Source of the DNA: RGIG426 sp045643425
GTDB lineage: Bacteria > Bacillota > Clostridia > Oscillospirales > Acutalibacteraceae
Assembly (NCBI GenBank): GCA_045643425.1
Contig: JAZUKW010000053.1
Coordinates: 1 to 17,736 of the forward strand
Length of the DNA: 17,736 bases
Direction: 5' to 3'
A model generated the notes under the pieces. The model was not told where the DNA came from, did no database searches, and was given only the letters and a program-made list of their open reading frames with translations. The position numbers and the translations under genes are program-made. Positions 1-8,282 of the stretch are shown here, one piece after another. Numbering within the stretch: the stretch's first letter is position 1; every line of letters starts with the position of its first letter.

Positions 1-216
1 CGCGATTTGGCGATTTTGTCGGAAGAATCGTTGTCGCTTCCCGTTGTGTCCGACGGGGAATTTTGCGTATGGGCGATGCAGGCGGTCGGGTGGAACAAGG
101 CCCCGGGGGCGCGCGCCCTTGCCCGCAACCGCGTGAAACTCCGCGACGTCTTTTTGATGACCGCCGCCGCGGACGGCTCTTTTCAAATCGTGAAAAATAA
201 GGAGGCACGCCTATGA
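1..216 (+). CDS. YetF/DUF421-family membrane protein, C-terminal end (partial)
   Basis: The frame is open from base 1, so the start lies outside the window and only about 71 C-terminal residues are visible. The pattern of a proline-valine-x-SDG strand, a variable helical stretch, then LRDVFLMTAAADGSFQIVKN resembles the small cytoplasmic domain at the end of YetF (DUF421) proteins, which usually ends with a strand of the form DVFLATLDxDGxxxV. Full-length members have three N-terminal membrane helices, none of which is in view. The role of the family is poorly known. The stop overlaps the next gene's start (ATGA at 213-216), so the two are translationally coupled. In Clostridia a DUF421 gene is commonly followed by a DUF4363 gene, which supports the call. 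The fragment is short, so confidence is moderate. Confidence 0.6.
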   Translation, partial: RDLAILSEESLSLPVVSDGEFCVWAMQAVGWNKAPGARALARNRVKLRDVFLMTAAADGSFQIVKNKEARL

Positions 217-593
217 AACGCCTATACGTCGCCCTTGCCCTCGCCGTCATCTTGACCGCGTCGTGTGTCGGCTCGCTCCGCTACCAGAAGGTCGAAACGG
301 ATGCGCTGATTGCGGATATTGACGCGCTCGCAGAGGCGTTTGACCCGGCGCACCCGGAAGAGGCGCTCGAACCCACCAAAGCGTTTTTGGAGGAATACGA
401 CCGCCGCACCGCGCTGTTTCCGATGTTCTCGCGCCATAACACGCTGACCGACGTGGAATGTGAACTGGTGTCGCTCCCCGCCATTTTGGAAAAGGGTGAA
501 CCGCTCGATTATGCCGCCACCTTGCTACGCTGTCGGGAGCGACTTTCGGCGTATTATCGCTTAGAATTGCCGCTGCCGGAGAATATTTTATAA
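213..593 (+). CDS. DUF4363-like exported or membrane-anchored small protein
   Basis: A 126-residue protein that begins with a short basic end and a hydrophobic stretch (residues about 4-20, ending TASCVGS). This reads as a signal peptide or signal anchor. Cys18 could be a lipid attachment site, but the lipobox is poor because the -3 position is threonine. The rest is soluble, acidic and predicted helical (ALAEAFDPAHPEEALEPTKA, then FLEEYDRR), with no catalytic motif that I can see. Size, N-terminal anchor, helical character and position directly after a DUF421 gene fit DUF4363, a family of unknown function paired with YetF-like proteins in Clostridia. The ATG overlaps the upstream stop by four bases, and a GGAGG element at 202-206 sits about seven bases upstream of it. 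No clear terminator follows; the tRNA promoter begins 18 bases after the stop. Confidence 0.6.
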   Translation: MKRLYVALALAVILTASCVGSLRYQKVETDALIADIDALAEAFDPAHPEEALEPTKAFLEEYDRRTALFPMFSRHNTLTDVECELVSLPAILEKGEPLDYAATLLRCRERLSAYYRLELPLPENIL

Positions 594-610
594 AAAGTTC
601 AAATTTTCTC

Positions 611-639
611 TTGACATTTGGTGTCGAATAGGCTATGAT
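611..639 (+). promoter_or_regulatory. Sigma-A promoter for the tRNA-Lys/tRNA-Glu unit
   Basis: TTGACA at 611-616 and TATGAT at 634-639 are separated by 17 bases. The -35 is consensus and the -10 has five of six consensus bases. Transcription would start near 646, about 30 bases before the mature tRNA-Lys. Such strength is expected for stable RNA genes. Confidence 0.88.
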
Positions 640-674
640 AACAAGGCGGTTTTGAGAAATTCCGCCTCGAACAC

Positions 675-751
675 GCACCATTAGCTCAGTTGGCTAGAGC
701 ACCTGACTCTTAATCAGGGTGTCCAGGGTTCGAGTCCCTGATGGTGTACCA
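675..751 (+). tRNA. tRNA-Lys (anticodon CTT), 3'-CCA encoded
   Basis: Cloverleaf parts are all visible. The acceptor arm GCACCAT (675-681) pairs with ATGGTGT (741-747), with one G-U pair at the end. The D arm is GCTC...GAGC. The anticodon arm is CCTGA-CTCTTAA-TCAGG, giving anticodon CTT, which reads AAG. The T arm is CAGGG-TTCGAGT-CCCTG. Discriminator A748 is followed by encoded CCA at 749-751. It is the first gene of a two-tRNA unit; only four bases separate it from tRNA-Glu. Confidence 0.96.
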
Positions 752-755
752 ATAT

Positions 756-831
756 GGCCCGTTGGTCAAGCGGTCTAAGACTCTGGCCTCTCACGCCAGC
801 AACATGGGTTCGAATCCCGTACGGGTCACCA
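756..831 (+). tRNA. tRNA-Glu (anticodon CTC), 3'-CCA encoded
   Basis: The acceptor arm GGCCCGT (756-762) pairs with ACGGGTC (821-827), including one G-U pair. The anticodon arm CTGGC-CTCTCAC-GCCAG gives anticodon CTC, which reads GAG. The T arm contains GGTTCGAATCC, and discriminator A828 is followed by encoded CCA. It is co-transcribed with the upstream tRNA-Lys and its 3' end abuts the terminator hairpin. Both tRNAs carry C at the wobble position and so read only the G-ending codon, which suits a GC-rich codon bias. Confidence 0.95.
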
Positions 832-868
832 AAAAGTTCCGTTCGCTCTGGCGAACGGAACTTTTTTA
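831..868 (+). terminator. Rho-independent terminator of the tRNA unit
   Basis: The perfect inverted repeat AAAAGTTCCGTTCGC (832-846) / GCGAACGGAACTTTT (851-865) has a 4-base loop and a run of six T at 862-867. It begins right at the CCA end of tRNA-Glu, so processing would have to separate the two. Confidence 0.9.
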
Positions 869-897
869 TTCAAATCACCCGGAATTTAGAATTTGGG

Positions 898-926
898 TTG
901 CTTTTTTTAGTAAAGCACGCTATAAT
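898..926 (+). promoter_or_regulatory. Sigma-A promoter of the ATP synthase operon
   Basis: TTGCTT at 898-903 and a consensus TATAAT at 921-926 are separated by 17 bases. It lies downstream of the tRNA terminator and 63 bases before the atpB start, leaving a short leader of about 55 bases with no obvious attenuator. It is the only strong promoter I see before atpB. Confidence 0.8.
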
Positions 927-988
927 GTATATATGTTCTCTATTTCTGTTGTTTTTTCTACAACATTTTGGAAAGGAAGTGAGATCCT

Positions 989-1723
989 ATGGCATTTCCC
1001 GTAGCATTGACGTTGGCGGCGGAAACGGCGGCTGCCGAAAAAAGCTTTGCCGAAGAGTTGATCGAAGAAATCAACTGCCAAACCGTGTTTACCATCCCGA
1101 TTTTCGGCGGTATTCCCGTAAAAGAATCGGTGGTCGTCACGTGGATTTTGATGGCAGCGATCTTGCTCTTTTGCTTTTTGATGACGCGCGGCTTTAAGGT
1201 CACCAACATCGGCAAACGCCAGGCCTTTATGGAATGGGCGTTTAAGTGGATCGAAAACCTCGTCCGCGACTTTATCGGTGAGGAGGGTGTACAGTACGTC
1301 CCCTATCTCGTGACCGTTCTTCTGTATATCGGCATCGCCAATATATGCGGTATTTTCGGCTTCAAGCCACCGACGAAGGACATCAACGTCACCGCGGCAC
1401 TCGCGCTGATGAGCATTGTGCTGGTGCAGGCGGCGAGTATTCGTCACAACCGCGTGGGCGGCTGGATCAAAAGCTTTGCGAAGCCCACCCCCATCGTCAC
1501 CCCCATCAACATTATGGAGCTGGCGATCCGCCCGCTGTCGCTGTGTATGCGACTTTTCGGTAACGTTCTCGGTGCGTTCGTTATTATGAAGCTCATCGAA
1601 AGCCTCATCCCGGTGGGTATCCCCATGGTGTTCAGTCTGTATTTCGATTTCTTCGACGGACTGTTACAAGCCTACGTATTCGTGTTCCTGACCTCGTTAT
1701 TCATCAAAGAAGGTCTTGAATAA
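989..1723 (+). CDS. atpB: F-type ATP synthase subunit a
   Basis: A 244-residue membrane protein forming the stator half-channels of Fo. The essential arginine of the a/c interface is Arg188 in the conserved block MRLFGNVLGAF, and a proline-rich loop with PTPIVTPINIMELAIRPLSL precedes it. Several hydrophobic segments are visible (about 48-65, 103-122, 133-150, 190-212 and 222-240), as expected for this family. The N-terminus (residues 1-25) is Ala- and Glu-rich. The ATG follows AAAGGAAGTGAG with normal spacing. First gene of the operon, followed by the c subunit after 42 bases. Confidence 0.95.
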   Translation: MAFPVALTLAAETAAAEKSFAEELIEEINCQTVFTIPIFGGIPVKESVVVTWILMAAILLFCFLMTRGFKVTNIGKRQAFMEWAFKWIENLVRDFIGEEGVQYVPYLVTVLLYIGIANICGIFGFKPPTKDINVTAALALMSIVLVQAASIRHNRVGGWIKSFAKPTPIVTPINIMELAIRPLSLCMRLFGNVLGAFVIMKLIESLIPVGIPMVFSLYFDFFDGLLQAYVFVFLTSLFIKEGLE

Positions 1724-1765
1724 ATCACTGTCAACAAAACTTTTTTTACAAAGGAGATTATTATT

Positions 1766-1984
1766 ATGGATTTCACAGCAATTGGTGCAGGTATTGCGGT
1801 TCTTACGGGTGCGGGTGCCGGTATCGGTATCGGCATTGCCACCTCGAAAGCCACGGAAGCGATCGCCCGTCAGCCGGAGGCGGACGGCAAAATCAGCAAA
1901 TCCCTCATCCTCGGTTGCGCGCTCGCGGAAGCGACCGCTATCTACGGCTTCGTTATTGCCCTTCTTCTGTTGTTCGTTAAATAA
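1766..1984 (+). CDS. atpE: F-type ATP synthase subunit c
   Basis: A 72-residue, two-helix hairpin that forms the rotating ring of Fo. Helix 1 carries the Gly/Ala-rich packing motif GAGAGIGIGIA. The polar loop is ARQPE (residues 34-38). Helix 2 carries the ion-binding carboxylate Glu55 in CALAEATAIYG. Na+-binding rings of the Ilyobacter type have Gln in helix 1 and Ser right after the Glu; here these positions are Ile and Ala, which suggests proton coupling (inference). A good ribosome binding site (AAAGGAGA) precedes the ATG. The gene is short but complete. Confidence 0.96.
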   Translation: MDFTAIGAGIAVLTGAGAGIGIGIATSKATEAIARQPEADGKISKSLILGCALAEATAIYGFVIALLLLFVK

Positions 1985-2025
1985 GCGAATTTCCCTGATC
2001 CCAAGAAACAGAAAGGACAGTTACT

Positions 2026-2500
2026 ATGTTAGATATCAGCTTTTGGAATATCCTGTTTACGGTCATCAACCTGCTGATTCTGTACGTCGGTATCCGTATC
2101 TTCCTCTTTAAGCCGATCAACAATATTATTGAAAAGCGCCAAGCGGAAGCGGACAAACAAATCAAAGACGCCGAAAACGCCAAAGCCTCCGCCGAAGAAA
2201 TGCAGGCGGAGTGCGCCAAAGCCGCGCAGGAGCTCAAGGATTCCCGCGACGAGCAAATGGCGCAGTCCCGCAAGGATGCCACCGCCGAATACGAGCGCAT
2301 CGTGACCGAAGCAAAGGCGTCGGCGCGTACGATCGTGGACGATGCGAAGGTCTCCGCCGAGCAGGAAAAGGAGAAGATCCTCCGTTCTGCCGAGGCGGAA
2401 ATTTCGGAGTTGGTGGTTGCGGCGACCGTCAAGGCGATGGCGGCGCAAAGCAGTCCCGAAAACGACAAGCAGCTGTATGACCAATTCCTCGACAAGGTAG

Positions 2501-2529
<29 letters not shown>
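2026..2529 (+). CDS. atpF: F-type ATP synthase subunit b
   Basis: A 167-residue stator stalk protein. One N-terminal membrane helix (about residues 6-28, LLILYVGIRIFLFKPI at its end) is followed by a long, charged, Ala/Glu/Lys-rich helix with no proline, which forms the parallel coiled coil to F1. The conserved FLFKPINNIIEKRQ junction is present. Its last 29 bases overlap the start of the delta-alpha gene in another frame. It is a single b-type gene, with no b' paralogue. Confidence 0.93.
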
Positions 2530-4540
<2,011 letters not shown>

Positions 4541-4544
4541 GCGT

Positions 4545-5432
4545 ATGGCGAGCATCCGTGAGATCCAAGGGCGCATCAAAAGCATCGAGGATACGAAGAA
4601 AATCACCAACGCTATGTATCTGATTTCTTCCACCAAGCTGCGCAAAGCCCGCAAGGATCAGGAAAGCACCTCCCCCTATTTTTCAACCGTTCGTCAAATG
4701 ATCGGTCGCATTTTTCACGATCTTCCCGATTTGGAAAGTCGCTACGTCCGCAAATCCGCCTCCGGAAAACGGTGCGGCTGCCTTGTCATTACAGCGGACA
4801 AAGGGCTTGCCGGATCGTATAACCACAACGTGCTGAAGCTGGCTCTTAAAACCGTCAGCGACAGCGAGGAACCGCTTTTGTTCGTGGTGGGCGAAGTGGG
4901 ACGGCAGTATTTCCGTTCGCGCAAGATCCCGGTGGAACAGAGCTTTCTGTATACCGCCCAAAATCCCTCGCTCGATCGCGCCCGCGAGATCGCCGGCCTG
5001 CTGCTTGAGGCATACGACAACGGAACGATCGACGAAATTCAAATCATCTATACCAAAATGAAAAACAGCCTGGCGATGGAAACGGAGATCACGCGTCTTT
5101 TGCCGCTTTCGAAGGAAGCCTTTGAAAAGCCGGAGGATGTGCCGCAAACCCTTTCCGGGCACACGTTTGAGCCGTCCCCCGCGGCGGCCATTCAAAGCAT
5201 CGTGCCGAACTATCTGACCGGGTATATTTACGCCGCCCTGGTGGAATCGTTCTGCTGTGAGCAAAACGCCCGTATGATGGCGATGAGCGCCGCCAACGAC
5301 AACGCAGAAGAAATTCTGCGCGACCTGAACATCCAATTCAACCGCGTGCGCCAAGCCATTATCACCCAGGAGATCACCGAAGTCATCGGCGGTGCCAAAG
5401 CACTAAAAGCAAAGGAGATGCCAGCGAAATGA
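4545..5432 (+). CDS. atpG: F-type ATP synthase subunit gamma
   Basis: A 295-residue central stalk rotor. The N-terminal helix is typical (IREIQGRIKSIEDTKKITNA then MYLISSTKLRKA) and so is the C-terminal helix (FNRVRQAIITQEITEVIGGA), the two strands of the coiled coil that turns inside the alpha3-beta3 head. The middle has the expected alpha/beta domain, including ITADKGLAGSYN. Length is normal. Only four bases separate it from the delta-alpha stop, and its stop overlaps the atpD start (ATGA), so translation is coupled. Confidence 0.95.
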   Translation: MASIREIQGRIKSIEDTKKITNAMYLISSTKLRKARKDQESTSPYFSTVRQMIGRIFHDLPDLESRYVRKSASGKRCGCLVITADKGLAGSYNHNVLKLALKTVSDSEEPLLFVVGEVGRQYFRSRKIPVEQSFLYTAQNPSLDRAREIAGLLLEAYDNGTIDEIQIIYTKMKNSLAMETEITRLLPLSKEAFEKPEDVPQTLSGHTFEPSPAAAIQSIVPNYLTGYIYAALVESFCCEQNARMMAMSAANDNAEEILRDLNIQFNRVRQAIITQEITEVIGGAKALKAKEMPAK

Positions 5433-6832
5433 GTACTCCGAATACCGCTCAAAGCGGCAAAATCGTACAAATTTCCGGCCCGGTGGTGGACGTCACGTTC
5501 GAGTCCTCCACCCTGCCGAACTTAAACGACGCTCTCGTCGCCCATACGGACGACAAGGAGTTCGTGATGGAAGTGGCGCACCACATCGGCAACCACACCG
5601 TCCGCTGCATTATGCTCAACGCGAGCGAGGGACTGTCGAAGGACGTCCCCGTCGAAGCGGTGGGCGGCGGCATCCGTGTGCCGGTGGGCAACGCGACGCT
5701 CGGCCGACTCTTTAACGTTCTCGGCCAAACCATCGACAACGGCGAGGACATCCCCGCCGACACGCCCTATTGGAGCATTCACCGTGCTCCCCCGTCGTTC
5801 CAGGATCAAAGTCCGGTCGTCGAGATCCTCGAAACGGGTATTAAGGTCATCGACCTGCTCGCGCCGTATGCCAAAGGCGGTAAAATCGGCTTGTTCGGCG
5901 GCGCGGGTGTCGGTAAAACCGTTCTGATCCAAGAGCTTATCCAAAACATTTCCAACGAACACGGCGGTTACTCCATCTTCACCGGTGTCGGCGAGCGTCC
6001 CCGCGAGGGCAACGATCTTTGGACGGAGATGACCGAGTCCGGCGTTATCAAGAATACCGCGCTCGTCTTCGGTCAGATGAACGAGCCGCCTGGGGCGCGT
6101 ATGCGTGTGGCGGAGACCGGTCTTACCATGGCGGAATACTTCCGCGACGAACAGCACCGCGACGTGCTGCTCTTTATCGACAACATTTTCCGTTTTGTGC
6201 AGGCAGGCTCGGAGGTTTCGGCGCTGCTCGGGCGTATGCCCTCCGCCGTCGGCTATCAGCCGACGCTGGCGACCGAGCTCGGCGCGCTGCAGGAGCGTAT
6301 CGCTTCGACGAAGGACGGCTCGGTCACGTCGGTGCAGGCCGTCTACGTCCCGGCGGACGACTTGACCGACCCCGCGCCGGCAACCACGTTCGCTCACCTC
6401 GATGCGACCACCGTGCTGTCGCGTAAAATCGTCGAGCAGGGCATCTACCCCGCCGTCGATCCGCTGGAATCCCCCTTCCGCATTTTGGGGCCGGACCTCC
6501 TGGGTGAAGAATCCTACAACGTTGCCCGTACTGTGCAGGAGATTTTGCAAAAATACAAGGAATTGCAGGACATTATCGCCATTCTCGGTATGGAGGAGCT
6601 GTCCGAAGCGGATAAGCTCACCGTCAACCGCGCCCGCAAGATCCAGCGTTTCCTCTCCCAGCCGTTCCACGTTGCGGAGGTGTTTACCGGCATCCCCGGC
6701 AAATTCGTGCCGCTCAAAGAGACCATCCGCGGCTTCAAAATGATCATCGACGGCGAGATGGACGAGTATCCCGAATCCGCGTTCTTTAACGTCGGCTCGA
6801 TCGACGAGGTCATTGAAGCCTGCAAAAAGTAA
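5429..6832 (+). CDS. atpD: F-type ATP synthase subunit beta
   Basis: A 467-residue catalytic subunit that makes or splits ATP in F1. Visible motifs: Walker A GGAGVGKT at 157-164, the catalytic glutamate Glu189 in GVGERPREGNDLW, Walker B VLLFIDNIFRF with Asp251, the GALQERI segment, and the torque-transmitting lever at 389-395, here EELSEAD instead of the common DELSEED. The length is standard. The ATG overlaps the atpG stop by four bases; AAAGGAGATG lies just upstream. The protein is conserved enough to leave no doubt about identity. Confidence 0.97.
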   Translation: MSTPNTAQSGKIVQISGPVVDVTFESSTLPNLNDALVAHTDDKEFVMEVAHHIGNHTVRCIMLNASEGLSKDVPVEAVGGGIRVPVGNATLGRLFNVLGQTIDNGEDIPADTPYWSIHRAPPSFQDQSPVVEILETGIKVIDLLAPYAKGGKIGLFGGAGVGKTVLIQELIQNISNEHGGYSIFTGVGERPREGNDLWTEMTESGVIKNTALVFGQMNEPPGARMRVAETGLTMAEYFRDEQHRDVLLFIDNIFRFVQAGSEVSALLGRMPSAVGYQPTLATELGALQERIASTKDGSVTSVQAVYVPADDLTDPAPATTFAHLDATTVLSRKIVEQGIYPAVDPLESPFRILGPDLLGEESYNVARTVQEILQKYKELQDIIAILGMEELSEADKLTVNRARKIQRFLSQPFHVAEVFTGIPGKFVPLKETIRGFKMIIDGEMDEYPESAFFNVGSIDEVIEACKK

Positions 6833-6863
6833 GTGCTTGAGTTAATCACAAGGAGGTGTCGCT

Positions 6864-7277
6864 ATGACTACCTTTTCCCTGCGCGTGGTCGCGTGTAATC
6901 GCGTCTTTTTCGACGGCGAGGCCACGTCGTTGACCGTTCCCGGAATGGACGGAGAATACGGCATTATGGCACACCACGAGAACACCGTCATCGCCACCAA
7001 AGAGGGCGAACTGCGGCTCACCGCCGCCGACGGCAAGCAAGAGACGGCGCTCGTTGGTGTCGGCTTTACGGAAATCGTCGATAACGTCGTGACCGTCCTC
7101 GTAGAGACCGCCGAGCGCCCGGAGGAAATCGACGTAAACCGCGCCGAGCGTGCCGCCGCCAAAGCCCGCGAGGAGCTGTTGCAAAAGCGCTCCCTGCGCG
7201 AAAACAAGATGACCGAGGCCGCTCTCGCCCGCGCTATGATGCGCATTAAAGAGGGCAACAAATACTCCGGTCTGTAA
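6864..7277 (+). CDS. atpC: F-type ATP synthase subunit epsilon
   Basis: A 137-residue rotor subunit that also regulates ATP hydrolysis. Residues 1-85 form the beta-sandwich, with the family block PGMDGEYGIMAHHENTVI, and residues about 87-133 form the C-terminal helical hairpin (Ala/Glu/Arg-rich). The hairpin is complete, so the inhibitory mechanism could operate. A near-perfect Shine-Dalgarno AAGGAGGTG (6850-6858) precedes the ATG. It is the last gene of the operon; a strong terminator starts nine bases after the stop. Confidence 0.94.
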   Translation: MTTFSLRVVACNRVFFDGEATSLTVPGMDGEYGIMAHHENTVIATKEGELRLTAADGKQETALVGVGFTEIVDNVVTVLVETAERPEEIDVNRAERAAAKAREELLQKRSLRENKMTEAALARAMMRIKEGNKYSGL

Positions 7278-7285
7278 AACAAAGT

Positions 7286-7325
7286 AAAACGACCTCTGGC
7301 CACCCGGTCAGAGGTCGTTTTTTAT
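7286..7325. terminator. Bidirectional terminator between atpC and mazF
   Basis: AAAACGACCTCTGGCC (7286-7301) pairs with GGTCAGAGGTCGTTTT (7306-7321) with one G-U pair; the loop is four bases. A run of T (7318-7323) follows on the plus strand and AAAAC gives a short T run on the minus strand. It closes the atp operon, and its T run overlaps the stop codon of the convergent mazF. Confidence 0.9.
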
Positions 7326-7675
7326 CCGATTCCCGAAAGCCCGAAGCTCACCTGAAGCGCCGCATCTACCCTGTCCATCGCCGACGTATCCAGCCGTCCC
7401 ATACGCTCCTTCAGGCGGCGTTTATCCAGCGTGCGGATCTGTTCGAGCAGTACGATGGAATCCCGCGTCAGCCCGGTGCTTATGGACGACAGCGCAATAT
7501 GCGTCGGCAGCTTGGCTTTGTCCTGCCGGCTGGTGATCGCCGCGGCGATCACCGTAGGGCTGAAACGATTTCCCACGTCGTTTTGCACGATCAGAACCGG
7601 GCGAATACCGCCCTGCTCCGATCCGACCACGGGGCTTAAATCCGCGTAATAAATATCTCCGCGTTTGACCGTCAT
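7322..7675 (-). CDS. mazF: MazF/EndoA-type mRNA interferase toxin
   Basis: A 117-residue PemK/MazF-fold endoribonuclease, closely resembling Bacillus subtilis EndoA: TVKRGDIYYADLSPVVGSEQ, GGIRPVLIVQNDVGNRFSPT, AAITSRQDKAKLPTH and LLEQIRTLDKRRLKERMG. The catalytic Arg25 and Thr48 of EndoA are both at the equivalent positions. EndoA cleaves single-stranded RNA at UACAU; the specificity here is only inferred. I chose ATG 7675 over the in-frame TTG at 7696 because it gives the family's usual N-terminus and because AAGGGATGG lies correctly upstream on the minus strand. No MazE-like antitoxin gene is next to it; the usual Bacillus arrangement is alr, antitoxin, toxin. Convergent with atpC and divergent from the AbrB gene. 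Confidence 0.94.
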   Translation of the reverse strand: MTVKRGDIYYADLSPVVGSEQGGIRPVLIVQNDVGNRFSPTVIAAAITSRQDKAKLPTHIALSSISTGLTRDSIVLLEQIRTLDKRRLKERMGRLDTSAMDRVDAALQVSFGLSGIG

Positions 7676-7976
7676 AGGCTTCCATCCCTTATCCAAAAAT
7701 TTTCAGCAGCCGTCTGCTATCGGTAGTCTGTCCCACCGATGCCGTCTTTAATCAAAGAACAAGTATTTTTTCGGCCCTTATCAGTGTATGCTCGTCCTCT
7801 TTGATTGGACGCAGCGGTTTTCCGACGGCGTTGTCGGCGGTTCGACACACGAAAAACGACGAAGCTGTGAGAATTTGTCAAGATTATTCACAAAAAATGG
7901 GGATTTTGTCTATTGACAATTTTTGGATAATAGCGGATAATGATACTACTATCTTTTGTAAAGGAGGGTTCAACAA
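7676..7976. other. Divergent intergenic region between mazF and abrB
   Basis: There are 301 bases with no convincing gene on either strand. On the mazF side two adjacent inverted repeats could fold in the minus-strand leader: ATCGGT (7719-7724) / ACCGAT (7735-7740), and AGCAG (7705-7709) / CTGCT (7714-7718) followed on that strand by a T run. A wider repeat pairs AATCAAAGA (7750-7758) with TCTTTGATT (7798-7806). On the abrB side a strong promoter begins at 7913. I see no clear sigma-A promoter for mazF. The central part (about 7807-7900) holds nothing I recognise. Confidence 0.5.
7913..7941 (+). promoter_or_regulatory. Sigma-A promoter of the AbrB-like gene
   Basis: TTGACA at 7913-7918 and GATAAT at 7936-7941 are 17 bases apart. 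The -35 is covered by an inverted repeat, TTGTC (7906-7910) / GACAA (7915-7919), which could be a repressor site. A strong ribosome binding site AAGGAGG lies at 7961-7967, nine bases before the ATG. Confidence 0.85.
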
Positions 7977-8234
7977 ATGGAAGCGGAAGGCATCGTTCGT
8001 TCTATTGACCAGCAAGGCCGCGTCGTCATCCCGATGGAGATGCGCCGTCGCTATGGAATCGAGCTTGGAGATCCCATTGAATTTTTCACCGACGACCGTT
8101 CGATCATTTTGAAAAAGTATCATCCCTCCTGTGTATTTTGCGGCGAGGTAAAAGATACCATCTCGTTCCAAGGACAGCTCATCTGCCCGGGCTGCCTCGC
8201 GGCGCTGAAAAAAGCCTCGTCAAAGAAAAAATAA
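7977..8234 (+). CDS. abrB: AbrB-family transition-state regulator with C-terminal four-cysteine motif
   Basis: An 85-residue DNA-binding protein. Residues about 3-48 form the SpoVT/AbrB swapped-hairpin domain: GIVRSIDQQGRVVIPMEMRR, then RYGIELGDPIEFF and IILKKY, which tracks Bacillus AbrB closely. The C-terminal part differs from Bacillus AbrB. It has Cys52, Cys55, Cys70 and Cys73 in two C-x-x-C pairs, so it probably binds a zinc ion, and it ends in a Lys-rich tail. AbrB proteins act as dimers or tetramers and repress growth-phase genes, often including their own. The gene stands alone, with its own strong promoter and terminator, and is divergent from mazF. MazE antitoxins share the same fold, so an antitoxin role is conceivable but not supported by the sequence. 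Confidence 0.9.
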   Translation: MEAEGIVRSIDQQGRVVIPMEMRRRYGIELGDPIEFFTDDRSIILKKYHPSCVFCGEVKDTISFQGQLICPGCLAALKKASSKKK

Positions 8235-8239
8235 GCACT

Positions 8240-8275
8240 AAAAAAGACCGTCTCGATCGAGACGGTCTTTTTTTA
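8240..8275. terminator. Bidirectional terminator between abrB and rfbB
   Basis: A perfect palindrome, AAAAGACCGTCTC (8242-8254) / GAGACGGTCTTTT (8259-8271), with a GATC centre. A T run (8268-8274) follows on the plus strand and an A run precedes it, so it also provides a T run for the minus-strand rfb operon that ends at 8283. Confidence 0.93.
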
Positions 8276-8282
8276 TCCCATT

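Noticed and set aside
741..1004. Open frames of 87 and 147 codons running through the tRNAs and into atpB.
   Set aside because: They cover the tRNA, terminator and promoter and have no ribosome binding site or similarity to proteins I know.
5522..6670. A 382-codon open frame on the minus strand opposite atpD.
   Set aside because: It has no ribosome binding site or recognisable motif and mirrors the conserved beta subunit.
7676..7696. A seven-codon N-terminal extension of mazF starting at TTG 7696.
   Set aside because: The family N-terminus starts at the ATG 7675, and the extension contains the ribosome binding site.
7750..7806. The AATCAAAGA / TCTTTGATT inverted repeat as a phage or integration site.
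   Set aside because: There is no integrase, duplication or tRNA target nearby, and the 39-base gap makes a hairpin weak.
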